From JBLHKW01 sp047618565 (GTDB taxonomy: Bacteria > Planctomycetota > UBA1135 > GCA-002686595), in contig JBLHKW010000141.1 in NCBI GenBank assembly GCA_047618565.1, positions 1 to 13,222 on the forward strand: a stretch of DNA of 13,222 nucleotides, given 5' to 3'. The notes under the pieces were generated by a model. That model was given only the letters and a program-made list of their open reading frames with translations, made no database searches and was not told the DNA's origin. Positions within the stretch are counted from its first letter, which is position 1, and every line of letters begins with the position of its first letter. Positions 1 to 6,821 of the stretch are shown in pieces. The translations under genes and the position numbers were made by a program.

Positions 1-276
1 GTGCTCAGCGGCCCTACAGGGCCGCCTCCGCCGTCTCGACTTCGCACTCCTTGCTGCGACGAAGATGGCTTCGTCTCGCTACGGGACTTTTTCAACGGGC
101 TGCTAGCATCGACGGTACCTGCACTCCTGGCGACGCGAGGAGCGCTGAGCTGGGCGGCGTCCGGGTCTGTGGGCAGCCGGGGAGAGGGGAAGAACAAATC
201 TGAGGTTGCGCCACCTCGTTCAAGGCTGCTAGGGTCTCCCTGGACCTGGCGAAGTTCCAACACCGAAAGGTAACCC
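1..276. other. Leader region without a recognisable gene
   Basis: No recognisable protein is encoded here. Open frames exist on both strands, but their translations are rich in Arg, Pro and Ser and show no domain, and the plus-strand one ends just before the ribosome binding site of the next gene. Two small inverted repeats are visible: a perfect 8-bp stem with a 2-base loop at 8-25, and a 7-bp stem with an ATGG loop at 58-75. The stretch may be the tail of an upstream intergenic region plus the leader of the propeller gene that starts at 277. No promoter could be placed with confidence. Confidence 0.4.
58..92 (+). terminator. Possible hairpin terminator
   Basis: GACGAAG (58-64) pairs with CTTCGTC (69-75) around an ATGG loop. 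A run of five T lies at 88-92, but 12 bases separate stem and T-run, which is too far for a classical intrinsic terminator. It may end transcription of a gene to the left of the window. This is a weak call. Confidence 0.25.
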
Positions 277-1917
277 ATGCTTCGCCGCTGCTCGCTCGCC
301 ACAATCTGCGCCTCGGTATTCCTTGGCGGCTCCACGTTCGCACAGATCCCGTACGACTATCGGGATGTGTGCTTTCCGGTCTATCGTTTCAACGGGAGCC
401 CGCTGGACAGGGATTTCGGTCGCAGGATCGAGAACCTCGGTGACGTCGATCACGATGGCGTCAACGATCTCGTGATTTCGATCCCAGGTGCCAGTGCGGG
501 ACACCGCTACTCGGGTGCGATCCGTGTGTTCTCCTTGAGCACCGGTGACGAGCTCTATACGGTCCGCGGCGAGGCTCGTCATGAGAGGCTCCGGGCGCTG
601 GGATACGGTGGCGACGTCAATGCCGACGGCACGCCCGACTGGATCGCTACCGATAGCCTGTACGGCGTTCACGTGCACTCGGGGGTGGACGGGGCGCGGC
701 TGCTGAGCTGGAGCTTCTCGACGGAAGCCACCTCGGCGTCCATCGTGGGCGATGTGAATGGCGATGGATTTGCGGACATTCTCATCGGGACCCCCTATGA
801 GGATTCGTCACCTACCGCACTCGGCCGCGCGCACCTCCTCTCAGGACGGGACGGAGCCCTGATCCGTCAGCACAACGGCGTCGGGCGATATCGCCTGGGC
901 TACGGGGTCGTCGGAATTGGCGATCGAGACGGAGACGGCGTCGCGGACTATGCCATCGGTGGGAGCCGATACTCTCCACACCGCAAGGGCGCCGTGTACG
1001 TCCATTCGGGGGCGACGGGCCAGGTCGTCTTCACGCTCGCCTCCTCGTCCGAATGGCCCGTGAAATATGGGTGGAGTCTCCATTCCGCGGACGACCTCGA
1101 CGGTGACGGAGTGCGCGACCTCATCGTGTTCGACCGCAAAGCGGTTTTCGGTTGTCCAGGGAAGCTGTACGCATACTCCCTCACGACGGGCGCCCTGCTC
1201 TACTCGGTGGATGGCAGCATAGATGATCAAATGTACGAGGCCTGCGCGAATGTGGGCGACGCGGACGGTGACGGTGTCGGCGATCTGGCCGTGTTCAAAC
1301 ATCGCTCCATGCCTGATGGACTCTTCGAGACCGTCGATGTCCTGTCGGGGGCGGACGGTTCGCTAATCCGTCGTTTCATCGGGGCATACAATTACCACGG
1401 CTACGGCGATGTCACGGGGGTCGGGGACGTCACTGGAGACGGTGTGCCCGAGTTCGTTACCGCGGCGTCCGACCGCAGAGCGTCGCTCGTGATCTCGACG
1501 CGTACGCTGACGTCCGAACAGATCTGCGGAGGTGAGGTCAACTCGAGGGGCTTGCGTGGTGAACTAGGGCTGCTCGGCCCGCGGAGTGTCAGCCTCAACG
1601 ACCTGTCCGTAAACGTGTGGAAGACGCCCGGAAACGTCCTTTGCCAGGTGTTCTACGGTAATCGCCGCGTACGCAGGCCATTCGGATCGGGCGTCTTCTG
1701 TATCGGAGGACGATTGCATCGCTTGGGCGTTCCGTTCCAGAGCTCCAGTACCGGTGGCGGTTGGTTCGAGCTGGATCTGACGGACCCTGCGTTCACGTCG
1801 CCGCCGGGCGCACTGGTCGCCGGCTCCACATGGGGCTTCCAGGCCTGGTATCGTGACGCTCCCGATTACGGAGGCTTCAACTTCACGAACGCGTTGAGCC
1901 TCACATTCTGCCCTTAG
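277..1917 (+). CDS. Secreted FG-GAP/VCBS-repeat beta-propeller protein
   Basis: Predicted 546-residue exported protein. Residues 1-23 form a signal peptide (two Arg, a hydrophobic stretch, then TFA-Q as a likely cleavage site). Seven calcium-binding-type loops of the DxDxDGxxD kind follow at about residues 56-64, 113-121, 159-167, 216-224, 273-281, 328-336 and 384-392. They are spaced as in the blades of an integrin-alpha-like seven-bladed propeller, so calcium-dependent folding is expected. From about residue 417 a different domain begins; it shares GG-NS-G, CxGG-RL and FQ-WYRD motifs with the C-terminus of the protein at 7919-9478. The start is supported by GAAAGG at 265-270, six bases before the ATG. 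A perfect hairpin sits just after the stop. Ligand and function are unknown; a surface or matrix adhesion role is inferred from the fold only. Confidence 0.9.
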   Translation: MLRRCSLATICASVFLGGSTFAQIPYDYRDVCFPVYRFNGSPLDRDFGRRIENLGDVDHDGVNDLVISIPGASAGHRYSGAIRVFSLSTGDELYTVRGEARHERLRALGYGGDVNADGTPDWIATDSLYGVHVHSGVDGARLLSWSFSTEATSASIVGDVNGDGFADILIGTPYEDSSPTALGRAHLLSGRDGALIRQHNGVGRYRLGYGVVGIGDRDGDGVADYAIGGSRYSPHRKGAVYVHSGATGQVVFTLASSSEWPVKYGWSLHSADDLDGDGVRDLIVFDRKAVFGCPGKLYAYSLTTGALLYSVDGSIDDQMYEACANVGDADGDGVGDLAVFKHRSMPDGLFETVDVLSGADGSLIRRFIGAYNYHGYGDVTGVGDVTGDGVPEFVTAASDRRASLVISTRTLTSEQICGGEVNSRGLRGELGLLGPRSVSLNDLSVNVWKTPGNVLCQVFYGNRRVRRPFGSGVFCIGGRLHRLGVPFQSSSTGGGWFELDLTDPAFTSPPGALVAGSTWGFQAWYRDAPDYGGFNFTNALSLTFCP

Positions 1918-1919
1918 AT

Positions 1920-1973
1920 GGCCGTGGTGGAAGTCACGGCGGGATCGAACGCGTCGTGACTTCCACCACGGCC
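1920..1973 (+). terminator. Perfect 19-bp inverted repeat after the propeller gene
   Basis: The left arm at 1920-1938 is an exact reverse complement of the right arm at 1955-1973, with a 16-base spacer. Three spacer bases on each side (1939-1941 with 1950-1952) can pair further. It begins two bases after the stop codon at 1915-1917. The downstream sequence has no T-run, so it could be a Rho-independent-like stop acting through stem stability, a 3'-end stabilising structure, or a palindromic mobile repeat. Confidence 0.6.
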
Positions 1974-2553
1974 TGTTAGGTGTGCGCGCCTGAACGGGGG
2001 TTGCGTGCTTCGGCTCTATCGCGTCACAGATGTCGGCAATCCCGAGGACCACTCCGCGGATTGGAGATTCGGATGCGACCAGGCCGGCTGGTCGGAGAGG
2101 GTTGGTGATGCGATGAAACCATGAAGCTTCGTTCGTTGTCCAACGGGCGCGAAACCCGTTCACGGCAGAGATCATGCCTCGCGTGCAGTCACCAGTTTCT
2201 TGCGCGGGCCTGGGTTGGTACACGGCGGAATTTTCGGATACCACGGGACGGATTACCTGGCAACAAACGGCAACGGGGGCTTCGAAGGGGCGGCCTGGCC
2301 CGGTGCCGCGAGGCGGTTCGGAGCGCTCTCGTGGGGCCCTCATGGCCGGGTGTCGGGCGTCACGACCCCGTCAGCGGCCATGATCGAGCTTCTGGACAGG
2401 ACGAGAGACCCAGGCGCTCGAAGGTCCTGCCCACCGAGGATGCGCCCGTTGACACTTTTCTCACTGGACCTCATAATTGAACCTGAGTGCCCGGATCTTT
2501 CCCGGTCCCATGTGCTTCAGAGTTTGTGTCCTGCCCGATTCAACCGATATACC
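1974..2553. other. Stretch without a recognisable gene
   Basis: Several open frames cross this stretch on both strands, but none has a recognisable domain, a good ribosome binding site or a plausible protein composition. Small stems are visible: a 7-bp stem at 2076-2082 with 2088-2094, and AACGGG at 2142-2147 with CCCGTT at 2155-2160. These could belong to a structured leader RNA for the protease gene, but no known RNA family is recognised and such stems are common in GC-rich DNA. The promoter of the protease gene should lie here; none could be placed confidently. Confidence 0.4.
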
Positions 2554-2559
2554 AGAGGA
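2554..2559 (+). promoter_or_regulatory. Ribosome binding site fixing the protease start
   Basis: AGAGGA lies seven bases before the ATG at 2567. It favours that start over the in-frame upstream ATG at 2477, because the residues after 2567 give a proper signal peptide, whereas the extra 30 residues from 2477 do not. Confidence 0.7.
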
Positions 2560-2566
2560 ACTCAGA

Positions 2567-3673
2567 ATGCGCGTAGTTTCAAAAAGTGGCCCGGCGATGT
2601 TCATCGTCAGCCTGCTCCTTCTCCTTGAGAGCCCCGTCAGCGGACAAAGTCAGGATCTCCTGGCTCTCGACGACCCGCTGGTTCAATCGGTGATGCAGGT
2701 GCAAGACGCCTACACTCCGTTGTTCATGAGTCAGCCGGCTGTGCTCGGAACCGCTACCGGCCTTGGGGACGACGGTGAAGTGGCGATCATCGTCTTCGTA
2801 AATGAGGACAGCCCGGAGTCGGCGCGTACGGCCAGGGGGTTCGCCACTGAAGTCAAGGGCGTCAAGGTGTGGGTCCGACTCACCAGTCCGTTTCTTGCAT
2901 TGAAGGGTGGCCCTGGTGGCGGTGGTGGCGGTGGTGGCGGCGCCGACCACCTCGGCATCCAGACTCCCCCGATCCAGCTCGGATGCTCGGGTGGCTGGGG
3001 CCAAGATCTCGCGAACGGGTATTGCTGTGGCGGCACCCTGGGAGCCCTGATCCAGGTCGGTGGACAGCAGCGCATCCTTAGCAACTACCACGTCTTCGAG
3101 GCCGACATCGTGAACGGTGGCAACGGGACCACCGCACAGACGGGCGACCCGATCATCCAGCCCGGCCTCATCGATGTGAACTGCAACGCCGGTAACAGCC
3201 AGAACGTGGCGACCCTCGTCAAGTCGAGCGCGCTTCCTGGCAACAACGTCGACTGCTCCAGCGCGAACATAATCTCCGGCATGGTCCGCACGGACGGCGC
3301 CATCCTCGAGGTCGGCGTTCTTTCTTCGGCGACAACCGGGGCTTCCGTCAACCAGGCCGTCAAGAAGAGCGGCCGCACCAGCGGGCTCACGCGCAGCAAG
3401 GTGAGCGGCCTCAACGCGACCATCTCGGTTAGCTACGAAAACGAGTGCGCCGGCGGCGCCGCTTTCACCAGGACCTTCACCGGCCAGATCCTCATCTCCA
3501 ACAAGGGCACCAAGTTCCTCAAGGGCGGGGATTCCGGCTCACTGATGGTGGAAGACGTGACCACGAATCCGAGAGCCGTCGGGCTGCTCTTTGCTGGCAG
3601 CAGCTCCATCGCCGTGGCCAACCCCATCGGCGACGTGCTGAGCTTCTTCGGCGCGAGCATGGTCGGAAACTAG
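2567..3673 (+). CDS. Secreted trypsin-like (S1-fold) serine protease with N-terminal pro-region
   Basis: Predicted 368-residue exported endopeptidase. Residues 1-27 are a signal peptide with hydrophobic core MFIVSLLLLL. Residues 36-112 form a small alpha/beta domain (QPAVLGTATGLGDDGEVAII region) that probably acts as a pro-domain. Nine consecutive Gly (117-125) form a linker. The catalytic domain then shows the likely His in LSNYHVF (His175), the likely Asp in NNVD (Asp229; Asp243 is an alternative), a conserved KSGRTSGLT loop (267-275), and the nucleophile in GGDSGS (Ser323). Several Cys (140, 153, 154, 206, 230, 294) could form disulfides. The triad appears complete, so activity is expected; the specificity is unknown. 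An intrinsic terminator follows at 3731-3770. The next gene encodes a protein resembling residues 36-112, suggesting a functional link. Confidence 0.85.
   Translation: MRVVSKSGPAMFIVSLLLLLESPVSGQSQDLLALDDPLVQSVMQVQDAYTPLFMSQPAVLGTATGLGDDGEVAIIVFVNEDSPESARTARGFATEVKGVKVWVRLTSPFLALKGGPGGGGGGGGGADHLGIQTPPIQLGCSGGWGQDLANGYCCGGTLGALIQVGGQQRILSNYHVFEADIVNGGNGTTAQTGDPIIQPGLIDVNCNAGNSQNVATLVKSSALPGNNVDCSSANIISGMVRTDGAILEVGVLSSATTGASVNQAVKKSGRTSGLTRSKVSGLNATISVSYENECAGGAAFTRTFTGQILISNKGTKFLKGGDSGSLMVEDVTTNPRAVGLLFAGSSSIAVANPIGDVLSFFGASMVGN
2915..2941 (+). repeat. GGTGGTGGC microsatellite encoding poly-Gly
   Basis: A short tandem array built of GGTGGC and GGTGGTGGC units encodes nine glycines between the pro-domain and the catalytic domain of the protease. 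Such arrays can change length by slippage in steps of three or nine bases, which would keep the frame and alter the linker length. Confidence 0.8.
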
Positions 3674-3692
3674 GCCACTCCTGGCCCCATGC

Positions 3693-4148
3693 ATGAAGCG
3701 CCATCGGATGACGCGGCGCTTTCTGTCACAGCAAGAGCACTCGCTGATCGTAGCGGGTGCTCTTGCGTTTGACGTCCGAAGGAAATACCGCAGCCGGTTG
3801 CCGCTCGTCATCGTGCTCCTGGCTGGCATGGTCTCGGCTTGCGGCACGAGCTGTCACCCGGCTGGCGACAGCCAGGGCTTGCGTGACGGAGACAAACCGA
3901 TGACGGCAGACAGTCCGGAATTCGCGGCGATCAACCAGGTGCTCGAGGCTCATGCCGACGAACTCATGGCCACTCCGGGCGTGACGGGCATCGCCATCGG
4001 CCTCTTGAGCGACGGAAAAACACCGTGTCTCAAGATCCTGGTCACGAAGTTGACAAAGGAGCTGGAAACGGGACTGCCCGGGACGCTCGACGGACACCCC
4101 GTGGTGGTCGAAGCGACGGGTGTGATCCGTCCCCTCGACGATCAGTGA
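3693..4148 (+). CDS. Small putative lipoprotein homologous to the protease pro-domain
   Basis: Longest reading 151 residues. A basic stretch (RRKYRSR, 29-35), a hydrophobic core (LPLVIVLLAGM) and VSAC ending at Cys50 look like a lipoprotein signal, so the mature protein would be membrane-anchored from Cys50. Residues 74-148 align over their whole length with residues 36-112 of the neighbouring protease: both have an upstream helix containing QV, a P-V-G-(T/I)-A-x-GL turn, a DG(E/K) turn and a G-x-x-V-x-V strand. It may therefore be a trans-acting inhibitor or chaperone of that protease; this is inference. The start is unclear. The ATG at 3693 makes the N-terminus cross the terminator hairpin at 3731-3766, giving an unusually long n-region. 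No in-frame ATG or GTG lies between the hairpin and the basic stretch, and the TTG at 3798 would remove the basic residues. Confidence 0.65.
   Translation: MKRHRMTRRFLSQQEHSLIVAGALAFDVRRKYRSRLPLVIVLLAGMVSACGTSCHPAGDSQGLRDGDKPMTADSPEFAAINQVLEAHADELMATPGVTGIAIGLLSDGKTPCLKILVTKLTKELETGLPGTLDGHPVVVEATGVIRPLDDQ
3731..3770 (+). terminator. Intrinsic terminator of the protease gene
   Basis: GCAAGAGCACTCGCT (3731-3745) pairs with AGCGGGTGCTCTTGC (3752-3766): 15 pairs including one G-T, with a 6-base loop, followed by GTTT. It starts 58 bases after the protease stop. It lies inside the longest reading of the following lipoprotein gene, which implies that gene begins further downstream or is expressed by read-through. 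Confidence 0.7.
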
Positions 4149-4191
4149 CGCCGAGAGCCTGGGGATACCCGGTCCTTGGCGTCCCACCCTC

Positions 4192-5715
4192 CTACCAGCT
4201 CACGCCCTCGGCGAAGTAATCGTGCAGACCCGCGCGGGCCACGCGGTTGATTCGCTCCGACCATATGTCAACGGGATTGAGATCGTCGGTGAGCACCTGC
4301 GCCCCTTCCGTGTCCGGCCGGAAGCGATTGTCCCAGGCGTGGTTCTTGTCATAGAGGCTGCTGAACCGATCCGGTGTCCCCGGAATCTCACGCGCCAGTT
4401 GCAGCTTGTGCGACGATGCGCAGAGGACCACGTTCCCCAGTTGGTCCGGAGGCTCGGCGATGGGCAGTGCCAGGACCTCGGAGAACTCCTCCTCCAACGT
4501 GGCGGCGAGTGCGCCAACCAGCACGTCGTCCCAGCCCACCGATTCGATGTTGATGGCCAGGATGCCATTCGGCTTGAGGCAGGCGGCCGCCAGGGCAAAG
4601 GATTCCCGGGTGACCAGGTGGAAGGGAATCGAGCTGCTGCCGAATGCGTCGAGCACGATCACGTCGTAGGTCTTGGGCGTGGAGGAGAGGTAGTGGCGTC
4701 CATCGTCGTGAAAGACCCTGGCTTCGGATTCCTCGAGGCCGAAATCGCGCCGGGCGATCTCGGTCACGACCGGATCGATTTCCACAGCGTCGACCTCCCA
4801 GCCCTGTCGCGCGAAGAGCTTGGCCACCGAGCCGCCCCCCAGGCCGACGAGCAAGAGGTCTCCTGGCTCGTCAACGACCTGGTTCAGCACATCCAGCACG
4901 TTCACGTAGGGGAAGTACGACTCGTATGACAGGCGGTCGACGATGGTATGGGTGCCTCCGTCGATGAGCATGTAGCGGGTGTTCTCGACGTCGACGACGC
5001 GCAGTTCGGCGTAGGGGCTATGCTCCACCGACAGGAGCCCGTGCTCTGGATCCGCTCTCTCGGTCGCCGCTCCGGAGCTGAACAGGGCTACCGGCACGAG
5101 GATCACAGACGCGACTCCTGCGGCTTTGACCCTCTTTGCGATGAGGAGGCCGACGATGGCCACGGCCAGCAACAGCGCGCCGACGAGAAACGTCAGGCGA
5201 CTGACGCCAACGTAGGGAATCAGGAAAAAGCCCGTAAGCAGAGCCGCGAGGACACTGCCAAGGGTCGAGAGGGCATAGAGGTCGCCGGCGGTGCGTCCCA
5301 CCTCGTCAACGTTCGAGGTCCGCAAGCGGATGGCGTAGGGGCTGACCATTCCCAGGAGGGTCAGTGGCGGTGCGAAGAGCAGGAAGGCGGCCACCAGAAC
5401 CGCGAATCGTAGACCGATAGGTTCGGTCAGCCGCAGCACCGGGGCTTGAAACAAGGGAAGCAGCAAGAGCCAGGTACCGGCTCCGAGCAAGAGATAGCAC
5501 AGGCGGGCCAGGGTCGGCCCTCGGTCGGCGAAGCGTCCACCGACCGCGTAGCCGACGCTCAGGGCCAGCAGCGTCACCGTGATCAGCGCCGACCAGAGGA
5601 ACAGGCTCACGCCGTAGAAAGGGCCGAGCACGCGCGTCCCGAGAAGCTCGACCGCGAGGACCGCGGCGCCGGAGACGAAGACGAGAACTGATGGGTAGAT
5701 GTTCTTGACCAGCAA
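4192..5715 (-). CDS. Membrane-fused spermidine-synthase-like protein
   Basis: 507-residue two-part protein. Residues 1 to about 213 contain a series of hydrophobic helices (starting at about 8, 38, 72, 104, 148, 172 and 198) with an MFS-like GYAVGGRFADRG loop (55-66). Residues about 225-507 form a Rossmann methyltransferase-fold domain of the spermidine synthase family: nucleotide-binding GLGGGS (291-296), acidic VEIDP (311-315), FHDDGRHYL (335-343), LDAFGSSSIPFHLVTRESF (355-373) and LTDDLNPVD (475-483). In true aminopropyltransferases the gate loop reads D-S-x-D-P; here the second Asp is replaced (Gly359), so polyamine synthesis is doubtful and the substrate is unknown. It starts at TTG (5715) behind AAGGAG, seven bases away. 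It converges with the lipoprotein gene that ends at 4148 and appears to be a single-gene transcript. Confidence 0.85.
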   Translation of the reverse strand: MLVKNIYPSVLVFVSGAAVLAVELLGTRVLGPFYGVSLFLWSALITVTLLALSVGYAVGGRFADRGPTLARLCYLLLGAGTWLLLLPLFQAPVLRLTEPIGLRFAVLVAAFLLFAPPLTLLGMVSPYAIRLRTSNVDEVGRTAGDLYALSTLGSVLAALLTGFFLIPYVGVSRLTFLVGALLLAVAIVGLLIAKRVKAAGVASVILVPVALFSSGAATERADPEHGLLSVEHSPYAELRVVDVENTRYMLIDGGTHTIVDRLSYESYFPYVNVLDVLNQVVDEPGDLLLVGLGGGSVAKLFARQGWEVDAVEIDPVVTEIARRDFGLEESEARVFHDDGRHYLSSTPKTYDVIVLDAFGSSSIPFHLVTRESFALAAACLKPNGILAINIESVGWDDVLVGALAATLEEEFSEVLALPIAEPPDQLGNVVLCASSHKLQLAREIPGTPDRFSSLYDKNHAWDNRFRPDTEGAQVLTDDLNPVDIWSERINRVARAGLHDYFAEGVSW

Positions 5716-5722
5716 CTTGAGG

Positions 5723-5728
5723 CTCCTT
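5723..5728 (-). promoter_or_regulatory. Ribosome binding site supporting a TTG start
   Basis: On the minus strand AAGGAG stands seven bases before TTG at 5715-5713. No ATG or GTG fits as well, and the first residues after this TTG lead directly into the first membrane helix, so the rare TTG is the best start. Confidence 0.75.
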
Positions 5729-6363
5729 GTGGGATTTAGACGGTCGAACCCGAAGAAGCGTAGACGTTTCCCTCACCGCGCGCGGAGCATAGGCCAAAAA
5801 AATGGGTCTTAAGGAGAATATGTGGGCGAATAGATACCGCTGGTAGGCCTCGGTCCGCCGTCCCGGTGGATGGCAGCAATGGTGTCGGAAGTACCGCCAC
5901 GCTCCCCTCAGGCGGCAGCAGCAAGCGCTCAACCGCAAACTCCAAGGGGGCAATGCGGATACTACGGCCTGACTGGTAACGCCCGAGCTCTCGTGCGCTA
6001 TCACGACGCCGTCCGGAGACTCTGGCGCAGGTGGTTGGGCCGCCGCCATCGTCGAGCACGCGTTTTCTGGACCAAGTTCCAACGTCTGGAGGCACACGAC
6101 CCCCTACTTCCCCTTCGGGTGACCCGCAGTATCGATCGCCGTGCAGCGAAACCCTGACCCGAGGAGCCGGATGCGTCAATCGCGCACGTCCGGATCTGTG
6201 GGAGGCCCGGGTAGCCTCGGCTCCCCGCGAGCTCGCGGCCTTGGAACCCATGTCTCAGGGCCGCACGTGAGCGGAGGCTCACCGTAGCGCCATGCGGTCG
6301 CCGATTCGGCGCGGATGGGTCCCACATCCACTGCTGCCGTGCAGGAGTGATTGGTGTGTGCTC
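5729..6363. other. Intergenic stretch without a recognisable gene
   Basis: Frames on both strands give Arg/Pro/Ser-rich translations with no recognisable domain. The promoter of the minus-strand membrane gene should be here. A weak minus-strand candidate is TTAAGA (plus 5807-5812) and TATGCT (plus 5786-5791), separated by 15 bases that include a run of seven T; the spacing is short and the match poor. The right part lies downstream of the truncated minus-strand GGDD-Y repeat gene. No clear terminator, tRNA or repeat was seen. Confidence 0.35.
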
Positions 6364-6810
6364 CTAGCGCAGTAGCTTCGACTTCAGGGCCTGTTTCATG
6401 TCCTTGGCCTTGGCGTCCAGGAAGACCTGGGCGCCCTCGGTGACGCGCAGGGTGTTGTCCGAGCGTTGCGGGGCCGAGTAGCTGTCCTTCTTGCCGCCCA
6501 GGTCGATCAGGACTGCCAGGGCGGGCTTGTTGTGGTATTCGGAGCTGCCCGTGCCGCCCTGGCTTTCGCGGCCGGTGCGGTAGGTGTCCGAGCCGCCGCG
6601 GTCGAGCAGCATGGCCACGCCGGTCTGGGCCGCGCCGCCGCAGCTGAGGTCGCCGGTCTTGTAGACGTCGTCGCCGGCGTCGTCGATCAGGTAGCCGACG
6701 CCCTCGTCCCAGGCCATGCCTGTGTGGGCCACGGAACGGCACGTGTATTGGTCGTCGCCGCCCACATCCCAGCGCACGCCTACGGCCTGGTGTACGCCGA
6801 AGCCCTTCTT
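6364..6810 (-). pseudogene. 5'-truncated GGDD-Y repeat protein (C-terminal 148 residues)
   Basis: On the minus strand a protein-like sequence begins abruptly at about 6810 (KKGFGVHQAVGVRWDVGG...) and runs to a TAG at 6366-6364. It contains four copies of a short hydrophobic-D-x-G-G/D-D-x-Y unit: VRWDVGGDDQY, YLIDDAGDDVY, MLLDRGGSDTY and VLIDLGGKKDSY. These resemble repeat proteins common in Planctomycetes and probably form a beta-solenoid-like, possibly metal-binding structure. A Lys-rich tail (DAKAKDMKQALKSKLLR) follows. Upstream of 6810 the same frame runs through the reverse complement of peptidase coding sequence, with an Arg/Pro-rich nonsense composition, so the true N-terminus is missing. 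There is no plausible start, signal peptide or ribosome binding site for the fragment. The function of the intact gene is unknown. Confidence 0.7.
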
Positions 6811-6821
6811 CCTGCAGGCTC
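6808..6821. other. Rearrangement junction between two 5'-truncated genes
   Basis: Left of this point the minus strand encodes the GGDD-Y repeat protein; right of it the plus strand encodes an M1-type peptidase from just before its zinc motif. Both lose their N-terminal parts within about ten bases. The perfect palindrome CCTGCAGG occupies 6811-6818. No longer inverted repeat, transposase or integrase flanks it. Confidence 0.65.

Noticed and set aside
1564..2343. Minus-strand open frame of 259 codons spanning the end of the propeller gene and the following gap
   Set aside because: It is antisense to the propeller C-terminal domain for its distal part, has an Arg/Pro-rich composition, no recognisable domain and no good ribosome binding site.
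1974..2553. Possible structured RNA or riboswitch ahead of the protease gene
   Set aside because: Only short separate stems are visible and no conserved RNA motif is recognised; chance pairing in GC-rich DNA explains them.
2477..2566. 30-codon N-terminal extension of the serine protease
   Set aside because: The ATG at 2567 has a well-placed AGAGGA and is followed at once by a signal peptide; the extension would bury that signal.
4222..4929. Plus-strand open frame of 235 codons
   Set aside because: It is antisense to the spermidine-synthase-like domain, whose motifs are unambiguous.
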